Assembly: GCF_041197575.1 (NCBI RefSeq)
Contig: NZ_JBDKXB010000004.1
Coordinates: forward strand, 186,001-250,000
DNA: 64,000 nt
Direction: 5' to 3'
Origin: Thioalkalicoccus limnaeus
GTDB lineage: Bacteria > Pseudomonadota > Gammaproteobacteria > Chromatiales > Chromatiaceae
A program made the translations under genes and the position numbers. Under the pieces are notes generated by a model, which worked only from the letters and a program-made list of their open reading frames with translations, did no database searches and had not been told where the DNA came from. Below are positions 54,668-63,029 of this stretch, one piece after another. Each line of letters starts with the position of its first letter. The stretch's first letter is position 1.

Positions 54668-55399
54668 TCAGTTGAGCCGGGTTCGCTGCGCCAACCTGGG
54701 TGCCCGAGCGATCGCACGGCGCACCTGCTGCGGGTTGCTCATGACCCGGGCGGTGTTTCGGGCAAGCTGCCGCACCGCCGCCCGTCCGCTGACCGGGCGA
54801 CCCTGGGCCGCCTGTCGGGCGATATCGGCCGCGGTGCGGCGCACGACGGCGCCGCTGGTTCGCAGCAGTTGCCGGGCCGTCGGATTGGCGTGGATCGCGC
54901 GCGCGGTGCCGGCGAGTCCCCGAATCAGGTGCGGAGCGACCCGCATCACGGCTCGACCGCCTTGTGGCAGCAGGCGCGCGGCCATCGGGACCAAAGCGCC
55001 TAGAAAGGCTTCGGCCTCGGCCTCGTCGTCGGCTTCGGCGGCGAAGGCGGCGAACTGGTCCATCTGATCCGGGAGGAGACCCGACACCCCACCGCCGACG
55101 GTGTTGCCGAGAATGCCACCGGCTACGGCACCCCCAGGGCCACCCAGCCCCGCGCCGATGGCGGCCCCAGCTGCTGTGCCGGTGCCCTGAATGGCTCCAC
55201 GGGCGGCATTCAGTGCGACGCGCCGCTGCACGGAGCCTGGCCGGGTCAGCCAGCCCCAAGCGCGCCCAAGAAACTCGTCATCTTCGAAGCCGAACCCGTC
55301 GTCTTCGAAGTAGGTCCCCTCGCCGAAGGCGTCGAAATCCAGTCCAGCATCCCATTCATCGAACAGCTCGGCTTCGAATTCGTCATAAGGCTCGTACAT
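54668..55399 (-). CDS. Charge-segregated protein 1 (acidic head, basic tail)
   Basis: A 243-residue protein split by charge. Residues 1-45 have no Lys or Arg and many Asp/Glu/Phe/Tyr (MYEPYDEFEAELFDEWDAG...), ending at DDEFLGRAW. Residues 60-105 are Gly/Ala-rich and hydrophobic (AAGAAIGAGLGGPGGAVAGG), like a glycine-zipper membrane segment. A second acidic patch ends FLGAL at about 131. The last 100 residues are Arg/Ala-rich with a single acidic residue. It is a paralogue of the next gene by layout and the shared DEFLGR junction. Possible reading: a polybasic, membrane-active part kept in check by an acidic propeptide. Function unknown. Confidence 0.7.
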   Translation of the reverse strand: MYEPYDEFEAELFDEWDAGLDFDAFGEGTYFEDDGFGFEDDEFLGRAWGWLTRPGSVQRRVALNAARGAIQGTGTAAGAAIGAGLGGPGGAVAGGILGNTVGGGVSGLLPDQMDQFAAFAAEADDEAEAEAFLGALVPMAARLLPQGGRAVMRVAPHLIRGLAGTARAIHANPTARQLLRTSGAVVRRTAADIARQAAQGRPVSGRAAVRQLARNTARVMSNPQQVRRAIARAPRLAQRTRLN

Positions 55400-55429
55400 G
55401 GTGCGTCTCCAGCCCTTGTGGACGTTGGT

Positions 55430-56407
55430 TCAGGCTGCGGTGATGGTGATCCGCGCGGGCCCTTGGATCGTGAAGCTGCGCGGTCGTGTCGAGGTGGAGG
55501 AGCGTGTCGCCACCGCGACCCGCTGCCGGGCAGTGGGCGACGGGCGAGCGAGTTTGCGGGTCAGAGCCGGGCTGCGGGCCACCTTGGCCGTCGTGCGTCG
55601 CACCGCCTTGACCGCTGTCGCGGGTGGAGTCGCCCGTGCCGCGGCCGTGCGCGTGACGCTTCGGGCGATTTTCGGCATCGCACGAACGGCCGCTGGGCCG
55701 CGGTTGTTGGTCAGGGTGCGAGTGGCTCCAGCCATCTGCCTGACGACCTGTTTACGGGCCGACGGAGACAGCCGCGCACTTTGGGACTTGAGCACGGTCC
55801 GTGCAGTCAGGCCCGCCACGATCGGCATGGCCCGAGGGTCACGGGCGGCCATCTCGGCGAACGCATCGAGTGCTTCTTCCTCTGTGGCCCCTTCGGCACG
55901 CAATTGCTGCACCAGATTCGCCCCGCGTCCCACCAGGCCCGCGACCCTTCCGACGGCCTGAGCGGCCGGGTGCGGTATGAGGCTCGCAACGCGCGAGACA
56001 CCGCCGGCGATGCGGCCGATCGTCGGTGCGGCGCGGCGTATCCCCCGCACCGCGCGCCGCCCGACGCTGACCAGTCCGCGTGCCAATCGGCCTAGGAACT
56101 CATCGGCATCCTCAGCGCCGAGCGCATAGGCCATGACATTCTCGAGTGCCTCGTCGGCATCGGCGTAATCGTCCTCGTAGGCCTCGAAATCGAGGGAGTC
56201 GTCGGTCTCGAAATCGTCCATGGCTTCGATATCGAAGTAAGACTCGTCCTCGTAGGAATCCTCGCCGAAGGAATCGGCGAAATCGTCTTCGAAATCGCCT
56301 TCGAAGCCGTCCATGCCGAGTCCGTCGAGTTCGTCGCCGATCAACGCGGCCCCTTCGGCCTCCTCGGCTGTGAAGTCGTCATAAAGGTCCTCTTCGAATG
56401 CACCCAT
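55430..56407 (-). CDS. Charge-segregated protein 2 (acidic head, basic tail)
   Basis: A 325-residue protein with extreme charge separation. Residues 1-106 hold 43 Asp/Glu and no Lys, Arg or His. They end at ADEFLGRLAR, the same junction as the downstream paralogue. A middle part (107-190) has IRRAAPTIGRIAGGVSRVA and a short helical acidic stretch (EGATEEEALDAFAEMAARD). Residues 191-325 have 28 Lys/Arg and not a single Asp or Glu. It is the first gene of the cassette, with a strong GAGGAGG ribosome-binding site. Neither half resembles a named domain. A cleavable acidic leader shielding a cationic effector is one interpretation; a nucleic-acid- or envelope-binding structural protein is another. 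Confidence 0.72.
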   Translation of the reverse strand: MGAFEEDLYDDFTAEEAEGAALIGDELDGLGMDGFEGDFEDDFADSFGEDSYEDESYFDIEAMDDFETDDSLDFEAYEDDYADADEALENVMAYALGAEDADEFLGRLARGLVSVGRRAVRGIRRAAPTIGRIAGGVSRVASLIPHPAAQAVGRVAGLVGRGANLVQQLRAEGATEEEALDAFAEMAARDPRAMPIVAGLTARTVLKSQSARLSPSARKQVVRQMAGATRTLTNNRGPAAVRAMPKIARSVTRTAAARATPPATAVKAVRRTTAKVARSPALTRKLARPSPTARQRVAVATRSSTSTRPRSFTIQGPARITITAA

Positions 56408-56778
56408 GGCGCTGCCTCCTCATCGAGGTTTCTCGGATATTCAGGAATCCTGGAAAGCCGAGCCCCGGATCGCGCGGGAAACGGCGCCAGCTTTCGACCG
56501 ACGACAAGTCGTCGCGGAATAAGCTTGCGATCTGAACGCCGGCTGCGCTAGCGCACGATCCTGGGCGCACGGTCAGGGTCACGCGTTCGTGCTTAGGGAT
56601 GTCCCGACCTCGGGTTAGCGGCGCGTTTGTAAAACGGGTTCTGGGGCCTCATCGTCAGGGGATGAGTTGGCGGATGGGTTCAAGGGTTCGCGCAAGCGTC
56701 AACTGGTATCGGATCGTCGTGGTCGAGGTGTCGCGCACTCGTGCGCCGCCGATACGACGCGGTTGAGGGTGTTGAACG
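56408..56778. promoter_or_regulatory. Divergent upstream region of the protease cassette
   Basis: A 371-bp gap between the cassette (minus) and the L,D-transpeptidase gene (plus); both promoters must lie here. Visible elements are the cassette's ribosome-binding site (complement of 56415-56421) and a small hairpin at 56499-56514 (CGACGAC with its complement). I cannot place -35/-10 boxes with confidence. Confidence 0.45.
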
Positions 56779-57369
56779 ATGGGCAGACGCCGGGGTCGCT
56801 TTGGCGACGACCATGTCGATTGGCGCGGTCGGTTAGGGTTGAAGGGTCCAGTCTGGCGTTCGGGCAATGGGTCGACGTGGGTTGTGTTCGTTGCCCTGGC
56901 GCTGCTCGGTGGGTGCGCGAAACCCTCCCTGGGGCCAGAGCGGGCGATGCCGGTGACCGCGCCGGTGGCGGCTCCAGTGGCACCCGTGGAGGACCCTCGC
57001 CTTCAGGCGCCGCCGGCCAAAGAACGGTCCTTGACGATCCTGCTGGATACCCAGCAGTTCGAGTACCGCGAGGACGGGCGCCTGTTCGCGCGCGGCGAGG
57101 TCTCGGCCGGTAAGGCCGAACACCCGACCCCGCGTGGCCAGTTCCGGGTCCTGAGCAAGGATCGCTACAAGCGCTCGGGCAGCTACACCAATTACTTCAA
57201 CAAGCCGACCCCGATGCCGTACTCGTTGCAGTTTTACGGCCCTTACTATGTGCACGAGGGTTGGCTACCGGGCCACCCGGCCTCGCGCGGCTGCGTGCGT
57301 CTGCATTACGAGGATGCGCGGCTGTTGTTCGAACGGATGCGGGTCGGAGACCGCATCGTCATCCGATGA
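56779..57369 (+). CDS. L,D-transpeptidase lipoprotein (YkuD domain)
   Basis: A 196-residue predicted lipoprotein; the hydrophobic stretch VVFVALALLGGC has a lipobox with Cys46. After a Pro/Ala linker, the YkuD domain starts near residue 83 with LTILLDTQQFEYREDGR and contains the active site HEGWLPGHPASRGCVRL (His159, Cys172), a complete HxxxS(x)GC(V/I)R pattern. It probably modifies peptidoglycan from the outer- or inner-membrane face. GAGGG precedes the ATG. A later in-frame start would shorten the unusually charged N-terminus. Divergent from the protease cassette. Confidence 0.87.
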   Translation: MGRRRGRFGDDHVDWRGRLGLKGPVWRSGNGSTWVVFVALALLGGCAKPSLGPERAMPVTAPVAAPVAPVEDPRLQAPPAKERSLTILLDTQQFEYREDGRLFARGEVSAGKAEHPTPRGQFRVLSKDRYKRSGSYTNYFNKPTPMPYSLQFYGPYYVHEGWLPGHPASRGCVRLHYEDARLLFERMRVGDRIVIR

Positions 57370-57554
57370 ACGCGCACGAACCGGGGGCGGTCGTCGGGTG
57401 GGGTCGACGACATGGATCCACGGGAGCCGCCGAGCGACAATGCGCTGCGGCGGGAAATCACAGCGACACGACACGCGGCTCAATCGATAATAGACGATGC
57501 GCGATCGGTTGATCGCAGGTCTTCCCGCCCGTGCCGGATGCAGGATTCGCGGTC

Positions 57555-58271
57555 ATGAGCAAACAGCTTGCACGGTGGTTGTCTCTCGGAGCGCTGGTCG
57601 TTGCCGTGGGCGTAGCGTTCCTCTATCGCGAGCAGCTCGATCCCGCGGCCATCCAAGCCTGGGTCGCCTCGGCCGGGCCGGCCGGACCCTTGGCCTTCAT
57701 CCTGGTCTACGCCCTCGCCGCCGTGCTCTTTCTTCCCGGCTCGGTCCTGACACTGGCGGGTGGCGCCTTGTTCGGCCCGCTTTGGGGCACCCTCTTCAAT
57801 CTGACCGGTGCCACACTCGGCGCGGCGCTTGCGTTTCTCTTCTCGCGCCACTTGGCGGCCGGGTGGGTCCGCCGGCGCCTTGGAGCACGCGCCAACCGCC
57901 TGATCGAAGGCGTCGAGGCCGAAGGCTGGCGATTCGTCGCCTTCACCCGTCTGGTGCCGCTTTTCCCATTCAACCTGCTCAACTACGCGCTGGGGCTGAC
58001 CCGTATCCCCTTCCAACACTATGTCCTCGCGACCGCCGTCTGCATCCTGCCCGCGGCGTTGGCCTTCACCTGGCTCGGCTATGCGGGCCGCGAGGCGCTA
58101 GCTGGTGGCGAAGGGCTGATCCGAACCGGCCTGATCGCGCTCGCGCTGATCGCGGTCGTCGTCTTCCTGCCGCGTCTGGTCATCCGGCTGCGGGGCCGGG
58201 CGATGCCGAACAACCCCCCGACCGAGGAGACGTCCGGCTCCTCGGGGAGGTCCATGTCTCGACGAGGGTAG
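57555..58271 (+). CDS. TVP38/TMEM64-family membrane protein
   Basis: A 238-residue membrane protein of the VTT/SNARE-associated (DedA-like) superfamily. The ATG at 57555 gives a basic start (MSKQLARWLS). Membrane segments lie near residues 10-25, 45-66, 72-97, 150-170 and 185-215. The family hallmarks are FLPGSVLTLAGGALFGPLWGTL and RFVAFTRLVPLFPFNLLNYALG with the conserved Arg/Pro. Members move or flip lipids. A Ser/Gly-rich soluble tail ends the protein. No functional partner is nearby. Confidence 0.9.
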   Translation: MSKQLARWLSLGALVVAVGVAFLYREQLDPAAIQAWVASAGPAGPLAFILVYALAAVLFLPGSVLTLAGGALFGPLWGTLFNLTGATLGAALAFLFSRHLAAGWVRRRLGARANRLIEGVEAEGWRFVAFTRLVPLFPFNLLNYALGLTRIPFQHYVLATAVCILPAALAFTWLGYAGREALAGGEGLIRTGLIALALIAVVVFLPRLVIRLRGRAMPNNPPTEETSGSSGRSMSRRG

Positions 58272-58414
58272 AACATCATCCCGGCTTCCGTTTCCGGCTT
58301 CCGTTTATCCTCGCCGACCCGCCCCTCGGTCGGATCCTCATGAGAGATTCGCGCGATGCTGGTGCGGAGGTTTCCGGAGTGACCGGTCCGATCGCCGGTG
58401 GCCGGCTAAACGGA
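58272..58414. repeat. Short gap with a 13-bp perfect tandem repeat
   Basis: CCGGCTTCCGTTT occurs twice in tandem (58281-58293 and 58294-58306) between the TVP38 gene and the small gene downstream of hcp. No other feature is clear. Confidence 0.6.
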
Positions 58415-58567
58415 TCAGCCGCCCCATCCCTGCCGCATCAGGTTCTCTACATCGCGCCGCGCGAGGACGGTGGCGCAGTCGCGCCAGGCGTCATCACTGG
58501 GCCGGATGCTGTCGTTGTAGCGCAGGTCGAAGCCGGCCGCCCGACCCGCTCGCTGCCAGGCGGGCAC
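58415..58567 (-). CDS. Small protein downstream of hcp
   Basis: A 50-residue frame starting at GTG 58567, 15 bp after the hcp stop, and ending ...LMRQGWGG. The sequence looks protein-like rather than random: AGFDLRYNDSIRPS, then DDAWRDCATVLARRDVENLM. It is hydrophilic with one helix likely. There is no ATG and no strong ribosome-binding site, so coupling to hcp would be needed. I do not recognise a family; it may accompany Hcp or be the remnant of a larger gene. Confidence 0.4.
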   Translation of the reverse strand: MPAWQRAGRAAGFDLRYNDSIRPSDDAWRDCATVLARRDVENLMRQGWGG

Positions 58568-58582
58568 GCGGCGGAGCGACGC

Positions 58583-60226
58583 TCAGGCCCCCGCCATCAT
58601 GGCTTGCACGTCCGTCTCGACCTCGTCGATCGGCTTGATGTCGAATGCCTCGATCAGCACCTTGGCGACGTTCGGTGATAGGAAGGCCGGCAGGGTCGGG
58701 CCGAGGCGGATGTGCTTGACGCCCAGATGCAGCAGCGCCAGCAGCACGATGATCGCCTTCTGCTCGTACCAGGCGATGTCGTAGGAGATCGGCAGCTCGT
58801 TGATGTCGTCGACGCCGAAGACCTCCTTGAGTTTGAGCGCGATGTAGGCCAGCGAATAGGAGTCGTTGCACTGCCCGGCGTCGAGCAGGCGGGGAATGCC
58901 GCCGATGTCGCCGAGATCGAGCTTGTTGAAGCGATATTTGGCGCAGCCGGCGGTCAGGATCACCGCGTCCTGGGGCAGGGCCTGAGCGACGTCGGTGTAG
59001 TAGGAGCGCTGCTTGTGGCGCCCGTCGCAACCGCCCATGACAATGAAGCGCTTGATCGCGCCGGTCTTGACGGCCGCGACGACCTGCTCGGCCAGGGCCA
59101 TCACCTGGGCGTGGGCGAAGCCGCCGACGATCTCGCCGCGTTCGAGCTCGGTCGGTGGTGCGCAGGTCTTGGCCAGCTCGATCAGCGCCGAGAAATCTTT
59201 CGCGCCGCCGGCAGGACGGTCGGCGATGTGTCGGGCGCCCGGCCAGCCGGCCTGGCCGGTCGTGAAGAGGCGGTCGCGATAGGCGTCCTTGACCGGTGTG
59301 ATGCAGTTGGTGGTCATCAGGATGGGGCCGTTGAAGGCGGCGAACTCCTTGTCCTGCTGCCACCAGGCGTTGCCGTAGTTGCCGACGAAGTGCGGATATC
59401 TCTTGAAGGCCGGGTAGTAGTGCGCCGGCAGCATCTCGCTGTGCGTATAGACATCGACCCCGGTGCCCTGGGTCTGCTCGAGCAGCTCTGCGATGTCCTT
59501 CAGGTCGTGCCCGGAGATGAGAATCCCCGGGTTGCCGCGCACGCCGATGTTGACCTTGGTGATCTCGGGATGGCCGTAGGCACGGGTGTTGGCCTCGTCG
59601 AGCAGGGCCATGGCCGTGACGCCGACGGCACCGCACTCTTGCACCAGCGCGAGCAGCGCCTCGACGCTCAGGTCGCGCGTGGTGGCGGCCAGCGCCGCGA
59701 TCATGAAGTCGTAGATGTCGGGCCTTTCGCAGCCGAGGATCGCGGCGTGGTCGGTGTAGGCCGCCATGCCCTTGAGCCCGTAGATCAGCAACTCGCGCAG
59801 CGAGCGGATGTCTTCATCGGCCTGCGCCAGCACGCCCACGACCATGCCCTTGGCGTCGTACTCGGCCGGCGTGCCGGTCCAGTTGACGGCGTCCAGATGG
59901 CTCGCGTAGCCGATCTGTGCCTTGAGCTCGTCGCGGCGCGCGATTGCGGCCTGGATCCGCGCCTCGAGCCGCGCGTCATCGAAATTGGCGTTGGTGATCG
60001 TGAGGAAGAGCGCCTCCGTGATGAAGCGTCCCGCGCCCTTGTCGGGCTGGCCGCGCTTGCCGGCCTGTTCGGCGACCACCGCGAACCCCTTGAGCAGATG
60101 GACCAGGAGATCCTGGAGGTGGGCGGTCCTGGAGTGCTTGCCGCAGATCCCCGTGGTGGTGCAACCGTACCCCTTGGATGCCTCTTCGCATTGGAAACAG
60201 AACATGCTCATCGGAAACTCGCTCAT
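58583..60226 (-). CDS. hcp: Hybrid cluster protein (hydroxylamine reductase)
   Basis: Hcp holds a proximal [4Fe-4S] and a hybrid Fe-S-O cluster, and reduces hydroxylamine or NO. I start at ATG 60226 (547 residues). The N-terminal cluster motif is C10-x2-C13-x8-C22-x5-C28 (FCFQCEEASKGYGCTTTGICGK in two parts), the compact class I type found mostly in strict anaerobes, not the C-x2-C-x11-C-x6-C of E. coli. Hybrid-cluster ligand regions are seen, such as HSEMLPAHYYP, GNYGNAWW, ILTAGCAKYRF and GQCNDSYSLAYIA. No hcr reductase gene is adjacent. An FNR-like box lies 61-74 bp upstream. It probably detoxifies NO or hydroxylamine under anoxic conditions. Confidence 0.93.
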   Translation of the reverse strand: MSEFPMSMFCFQCEEASKGYGCTTTGICGKHSRTAHLQDLLVHLLKGFAVVAEQAGKRGQPDKGAGRFITEALFLTITNANFDDARLEARIQAAIARRDELKAQIGYASHLDAVNWTGTPAEYDAKGMVVGVLAQADEDIRSLRELLIYGLKGMAAYTDHAAILGCERPDIYDFMIAALAATTRDLSVEALLALVQECGAVGVTAMALLDEANTRAYGHPEITKVNIGVRGNPGILISGHDLKDIAELLEQTQGTGVDVYTHSEMLPAHYYPAFKRYPHFVGNYGNAWWQQDKEFAAFNGPILMTTNCITPVKDAYRDRLFTTGQAGWPGARHIADRPAGGAKDFSALIELAKTCAPPTELERGEIVGGFAHAQVMALAEQVVAAVKTGAIKRFIVMGGCDGRHKQRSYYTDVAQALPQDAVILTAGCAKYRFNKLDLGDIGGIPRLLDAGQCNDSYSLAYIALKLKEVFGVDDINELPISYDIAWYEQKAIIVLLALLHLGVKHIRLGPTLPAFLSPNVAKVLIEAFDIKPIDEVETDVQAMMAGA

Positions 60227-60772
60227 CGTTGGTCGGAGGAAGGACGTCGATGGCAACCAGCCTGCCAGCTTGTTCAACAAAGCGACTTGATTCGGGTCAA
60301 GGCGTCCGGGTCGGCACGGGGCCGTGAGACGGAGGAGCCGAGGGGCAAGGGTCGAGGATCTCGTTTCATCTCTGCTTCCTGAGACGGCTGGGCGCCGTGC
60401 TGTCTGGATGCCCGGGGCAATGACCGAGCGCCGCCCGCGTACGCTGGGTCAGAAAGTCGTGCGACAGGCGGCCTTCTGGTCGGGATCACCACCAGATCGT
60501 ACACTCGTCCGCCCCGCTCATTGTGGTCCGCTGTTCCGGTTGCACTCCCCTCCAGCGCGTGCTCCGAGTGTCGATGAATGCGCGACGGCGGGTCGTTCGA
60601 GCTCCGAGGGGAAGTCAGGGTCGCAGCGCTTCACCCGACATCGCGTTGTTGCACGATGTCGGCCGTCACAAGGAGGTCGATGGCCACGATCGAGCACTTC
60701 ACGGAGATAGGTGGGCTCGCCGCGATAACATTTACGTGATTCACGATCCGTCGCCGACCAGCAGCCTGAGGA
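60227..60772. other. Upstream region of hcp
   Basis: A 546-bp region holding the hcp promoter and the FNR-like box (60287-60300). Short frames on both strands show no family features. I see nothing else definable. Confidence 0.5.
60287..60300. promoter_or_regulatory. FNR/CRP-type box upstream of hcp
   Basis: TTGATTCGGGTCAA matches the FNR palindrome TTGAT-N4-ATCAA at 9 of 10 positions. It is 61-74 bp upstream of the hcp ATG, a usual place for activation. FNR, Dnr or HcpR-type regulators are all possible. Confidence 0.6.
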
Positions 60773-61243
60773 TCAGGAGGGTCGTCGGAACGGCGGTGCG
60801 GCCACCGATGTCGATGCCCCGATTCGAACGAGCTCGAGATCGAAGGTCAGGTCATGGCCGGCAAGGGGGTGGTTGCCGTCCATGATCACGTTCTCGTCGT
60901 CGAGGGCAACGACCGTGAAATTTGCGGTCTCCCCCTCGGGGCCCTGAGCCCGCAGCCGGGTACCGACTCGCAATTCGACCTCCACATCGATCATGTTGCG
61001 CGGCACCGTCAAGTTCATCGCCCCGTCGAGCTCGCCGAAGGCGTTCTCGCATGGGATGGTGATGGTTTTCCGCTCACCCTCGTGCATGCCGAGGATGGCT
61101 TCCTCGAAGTCCGCCAGCATCGTGCCTCGACCGATGGTGAATTCGAGCGGTTCTTGGTCGCGTGAGGAATCGAAGTGGGTTCCATCGGCCAAGGTGCCGC
61201 TGTAGTGGACTTTGACCGTATCACCGGGCTTGGCGGTTGCCAT
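60773..61243 (-). CDS. FKBP-type peptidyl-prolyl isomerase (SlyD-like)
   Basis: A 156-residue FKBP isomerase with the insert-in-flap (SlyD/FkpB-like) layout. The ATG at 61243 has GGAG upstream. Motifs: GDTVKVHYSGTLADGTHFDSS, EPLEFTIGRG, FEEAILGMHEGERKTITIP, the insert domain region around MIDVEVELRVG, and MDGNHPLAGHDLTFDLELVRI at the end. It catalyses proline isomerisation and acts as a chaperone in the cytoplasm. The His-rich metal-binding tail of E. coli SlyD is absent, so it belongs to the shorter subgroup. Confidence 0.92.
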   Translation of the reverse strand: MATAKPGDTVKVHYSGTLADGTHFDSSRDQEPLEFTIGRGTMLADFEEAILGMHEGERKTITIPCENAFGELDGAMNLTVPRNMIDVEVELRVGTRLRAQGPEGETANFTVVALDDENVIMDGNHPLAGHDLTFDLELVRIGASTSVAAPPFRRPS

Positions 61244-61894
61244 GACTCTTTCTCCGGTCATCGAAGTGTTCGACGGGATCCAGACCGGCTCCAGATGCGG
61301 GTGCGGTCTCCCCGCGGCCAGTCGACCCTGATGGTTCGTCCCGAAGGTGTTTGGGGCTTTCGTCGCGTATCTTCGAGGGTCTGCGATACGCCTGACTCCG
61401 AATTGGGTGCATAAGGAATCGAGTCGTCGAGGACCGTGGATCATCAGTGCCTCAGATCGGTAAGGTGCAGGTGCGGAGACGGGAACACAAGGCTTGCCCG
61501 AAAGAGCTCCGGGTCAGCGTCCGTCTATCGATTCGACGAGCGACCACCAAGCGCGAGGTTTCGGAGTGAAATCCCTGGTCCGGTTTGTAACTGCGCGGCC
61601 GCCCGGGCGAGGGTGAGGCGTCAGACCTCGAGTTCGGAGATACGGTGCCCCCGCCGATATCGAAAGGCTGACCTCCCGGTCAGCCGGTTTGCCGCTGAAA
61701 GAATCCCGTGGGGTCTCCGGTCTCCTCTGAAGATGATGGCAAACCCGCCGAGGGTTGTTTTTCGCTCTCGAAATCGACCGGGGCCTGCGTCATCTGTGGT
61801 AATTGAGTGTTTTAGTGGGGTATAGTTGAGGCCCGACTGGCACTCGGCGACTCTCGCTTCGATGCCTAGTTTCAACTTCGTGGAGATCAAGACC
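61244..61894. promoter_or_regulatory. Upstream region of the bufferin operon
   Basis: A 651-bp gap without a credible gene. The promoter of the bufferin-type operon must be here. TTGAGT (61803) and TATAGT (61821) are present but too close together to form a standard sigma-70 promoter. GGAG at 61882-61885 is the bufA ribosome-binding site. No regulator gene is adjacent. Confidence 0.45.
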
Positions 61895-62152
61895 ATGACC
61901 AAGAAGACCATGACTCCGGCTGGTGCATTGGTTGGCGTTGCCCTTGTCGGCAGCTTGGGTGCTCTTGGCGTCGCGCAAGCCGGCGAGAACCCGTTCGCGG
62001 TGCAGCCGCTCGGACCGAGTTACGTGCAACTGGCCGAGGGCCAGTGTGGTGAAGGCAAGTGTGGCGAGGGTAAATGCGGCGGCGGCCCGGACACCGAGGG
62101 TAAGTGCGGCGAGGGCAAATGCGGTGAAGGCAAGTGCGGCGGCGCCTCCTGA
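61895..62152 (+). CDS. bufA: Bufferin-type RiPP precursor with EGKCG repeats
   Basis: An 85-residue precursor. The ATG at 61895 (GGAG before it) begins a long signal peptide (MTKKTMTPAGALVGVALVGS, continuing to AQA). After a short leader, the C-terminus carries six Cys, each in E-G-[K/Q]-C-G: one EGQCG and five EGKCG, at Cys51, 56, 61, 71, 76 and 81. This is the precursor type of MNIO-modified, copper-binding peptides (bufferins, HvfA). In relatives, the MNIO converts the Cys in such motifs to oxazolone/thioamide groups that bind Cu. The following two genes are the expected DUF692 and DUF2063 partners. The peptide likely protects the periplasm from copper. Confidence 0.88.
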   Translation: MTKKTMTPAGALVGVALVGSLGALGVAQAGENPFAVQPLGPSYVQLAEGQCGEGKCGEGKCGGGPDTEGKCGEGKCGEGKCGGAS

Positions 62153-62162
62153 TCGGTTCCCG

Positions 62163-63029
62163 ATGATGGCCATGAGCCACCGCTGCGGCTCGGTTCATGG
62201 CGCCGGTCTCGGCCTGCGGCGGGCCTTTCTCGACGCCGTGGCCGAGCGCCCCCCCGAGATCGTCGGGTTCTACGAGGTCGCGCCGGAGAATTGGATCGGA
62301 GTCGGGGGGCGCAAGGCGCACCGCCTGCGGGTGTTGACCGAGCGTCATCCATTCGTCTGTCACGGTTTATCGTTGTCGATCGGCGGGCCGGAGCCGCTGG
62401 ATCTGGACCTGGTGCGCCAGATCAAACGGTTTCTGGATAGCCATGGCATCGATGATTACACGGAGCACCTGAGCTACTGCTCGGACGATGGGCATCTCTA
62501 CGATCTGTTGCCGATCCCTTTCACCGACGAGGCGGTTCGGCATGTGGCCGGACGCGTGCGGCAGGTCCAGGAGATCCTCGAGCGTCGGATCGCGCTGGAG
62601 AACGTCTCCTACTATGCCGCGCCTGGGCGCCAGATGACCGAGATCGCGTTCGTCAACGCCGTCCTCGAGGAGGCCGACTGCGACCTGCTGCTCGACATCA
62701 ACAACATCTATGTGAACGGGATCAACCATGGCTACGACCCGGAGTCTTTCTTGGCCGCGTTGCCGGGCGAGCGGATCCGTTATGGCCATGTCGCCGGCCA
62801 CTACGAGGAAGCGCCCGACCTGCGCGTGGATACCCATGGCGCTGATGTGATCGATCCGGTCTGGGCGCTACTGGGTCGGGCCTACGAGTGGTTCGGGGTT
62901 TTCCCGACGCTGCTCGAACGCGACTTCAATATCCCGCCTCTCGAACAGTTGCTGCGCGAAGTCGAAAAGATCCGCCGCCTTCAGGCTGTCTATCGGGTTG
63001 CCGCCCCGACGGGGCTTGCCGGTGCCTGA
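62163..63029 (+). CDS. bufB: DUF692 multinuclear iron oxidase (MNIO), bufferin maturase
   Basis: A 288-residue MNIO/DUF692 enzyme, a TIM-barrel oxidase with two or three iron ions that modifies the Cys residues of the precursor. The metal ligands are spread over motifs that are all visible: YEVAPENWIG, FVCHGLSLSIGG, YTEHLSYCSDDG, ALENVSYY, DCDLLLDINNIYVN and YGHVAGHYEE. ATG codons occur at 62163, 62166 and 62172. It starts 10 bp after the precursor stop. Its stop overlaps the start of the DUF2063 gene. Confidence 0.92.
   Translation: MMAMSHRCGSVHGAGLGLRRAFLDAVAERPPEIVGFYEVAPENWIGVGGRKAHRLRVLTERHPFVCHGLSLSIGGPEPLDLDLVRQIKRFLDSHGIDDYTEHLSYCSDDGHLYDLLPIPFTDEAVRHVAGRVRQVQEILERRIALENVSYYAAPGRQMTEIAFVNAVLEEADCDLLLDINNIYVNGINHGYDPESFLAALPGERIRYGHVAGHYEEAPDLRVDTHGADVIDPVWALLGRAYEWFGVFPTLLERDFNIPPLEQLLREVEKIRRLQAVYRVAAPTGLAGA

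Noticed and set aside
61803..61826. Sigma-70 promoter TTGAGT/TATAGT before bufA
   Set aside because: The two hexamers are only 12 bp apart, too close for a normal promoter.
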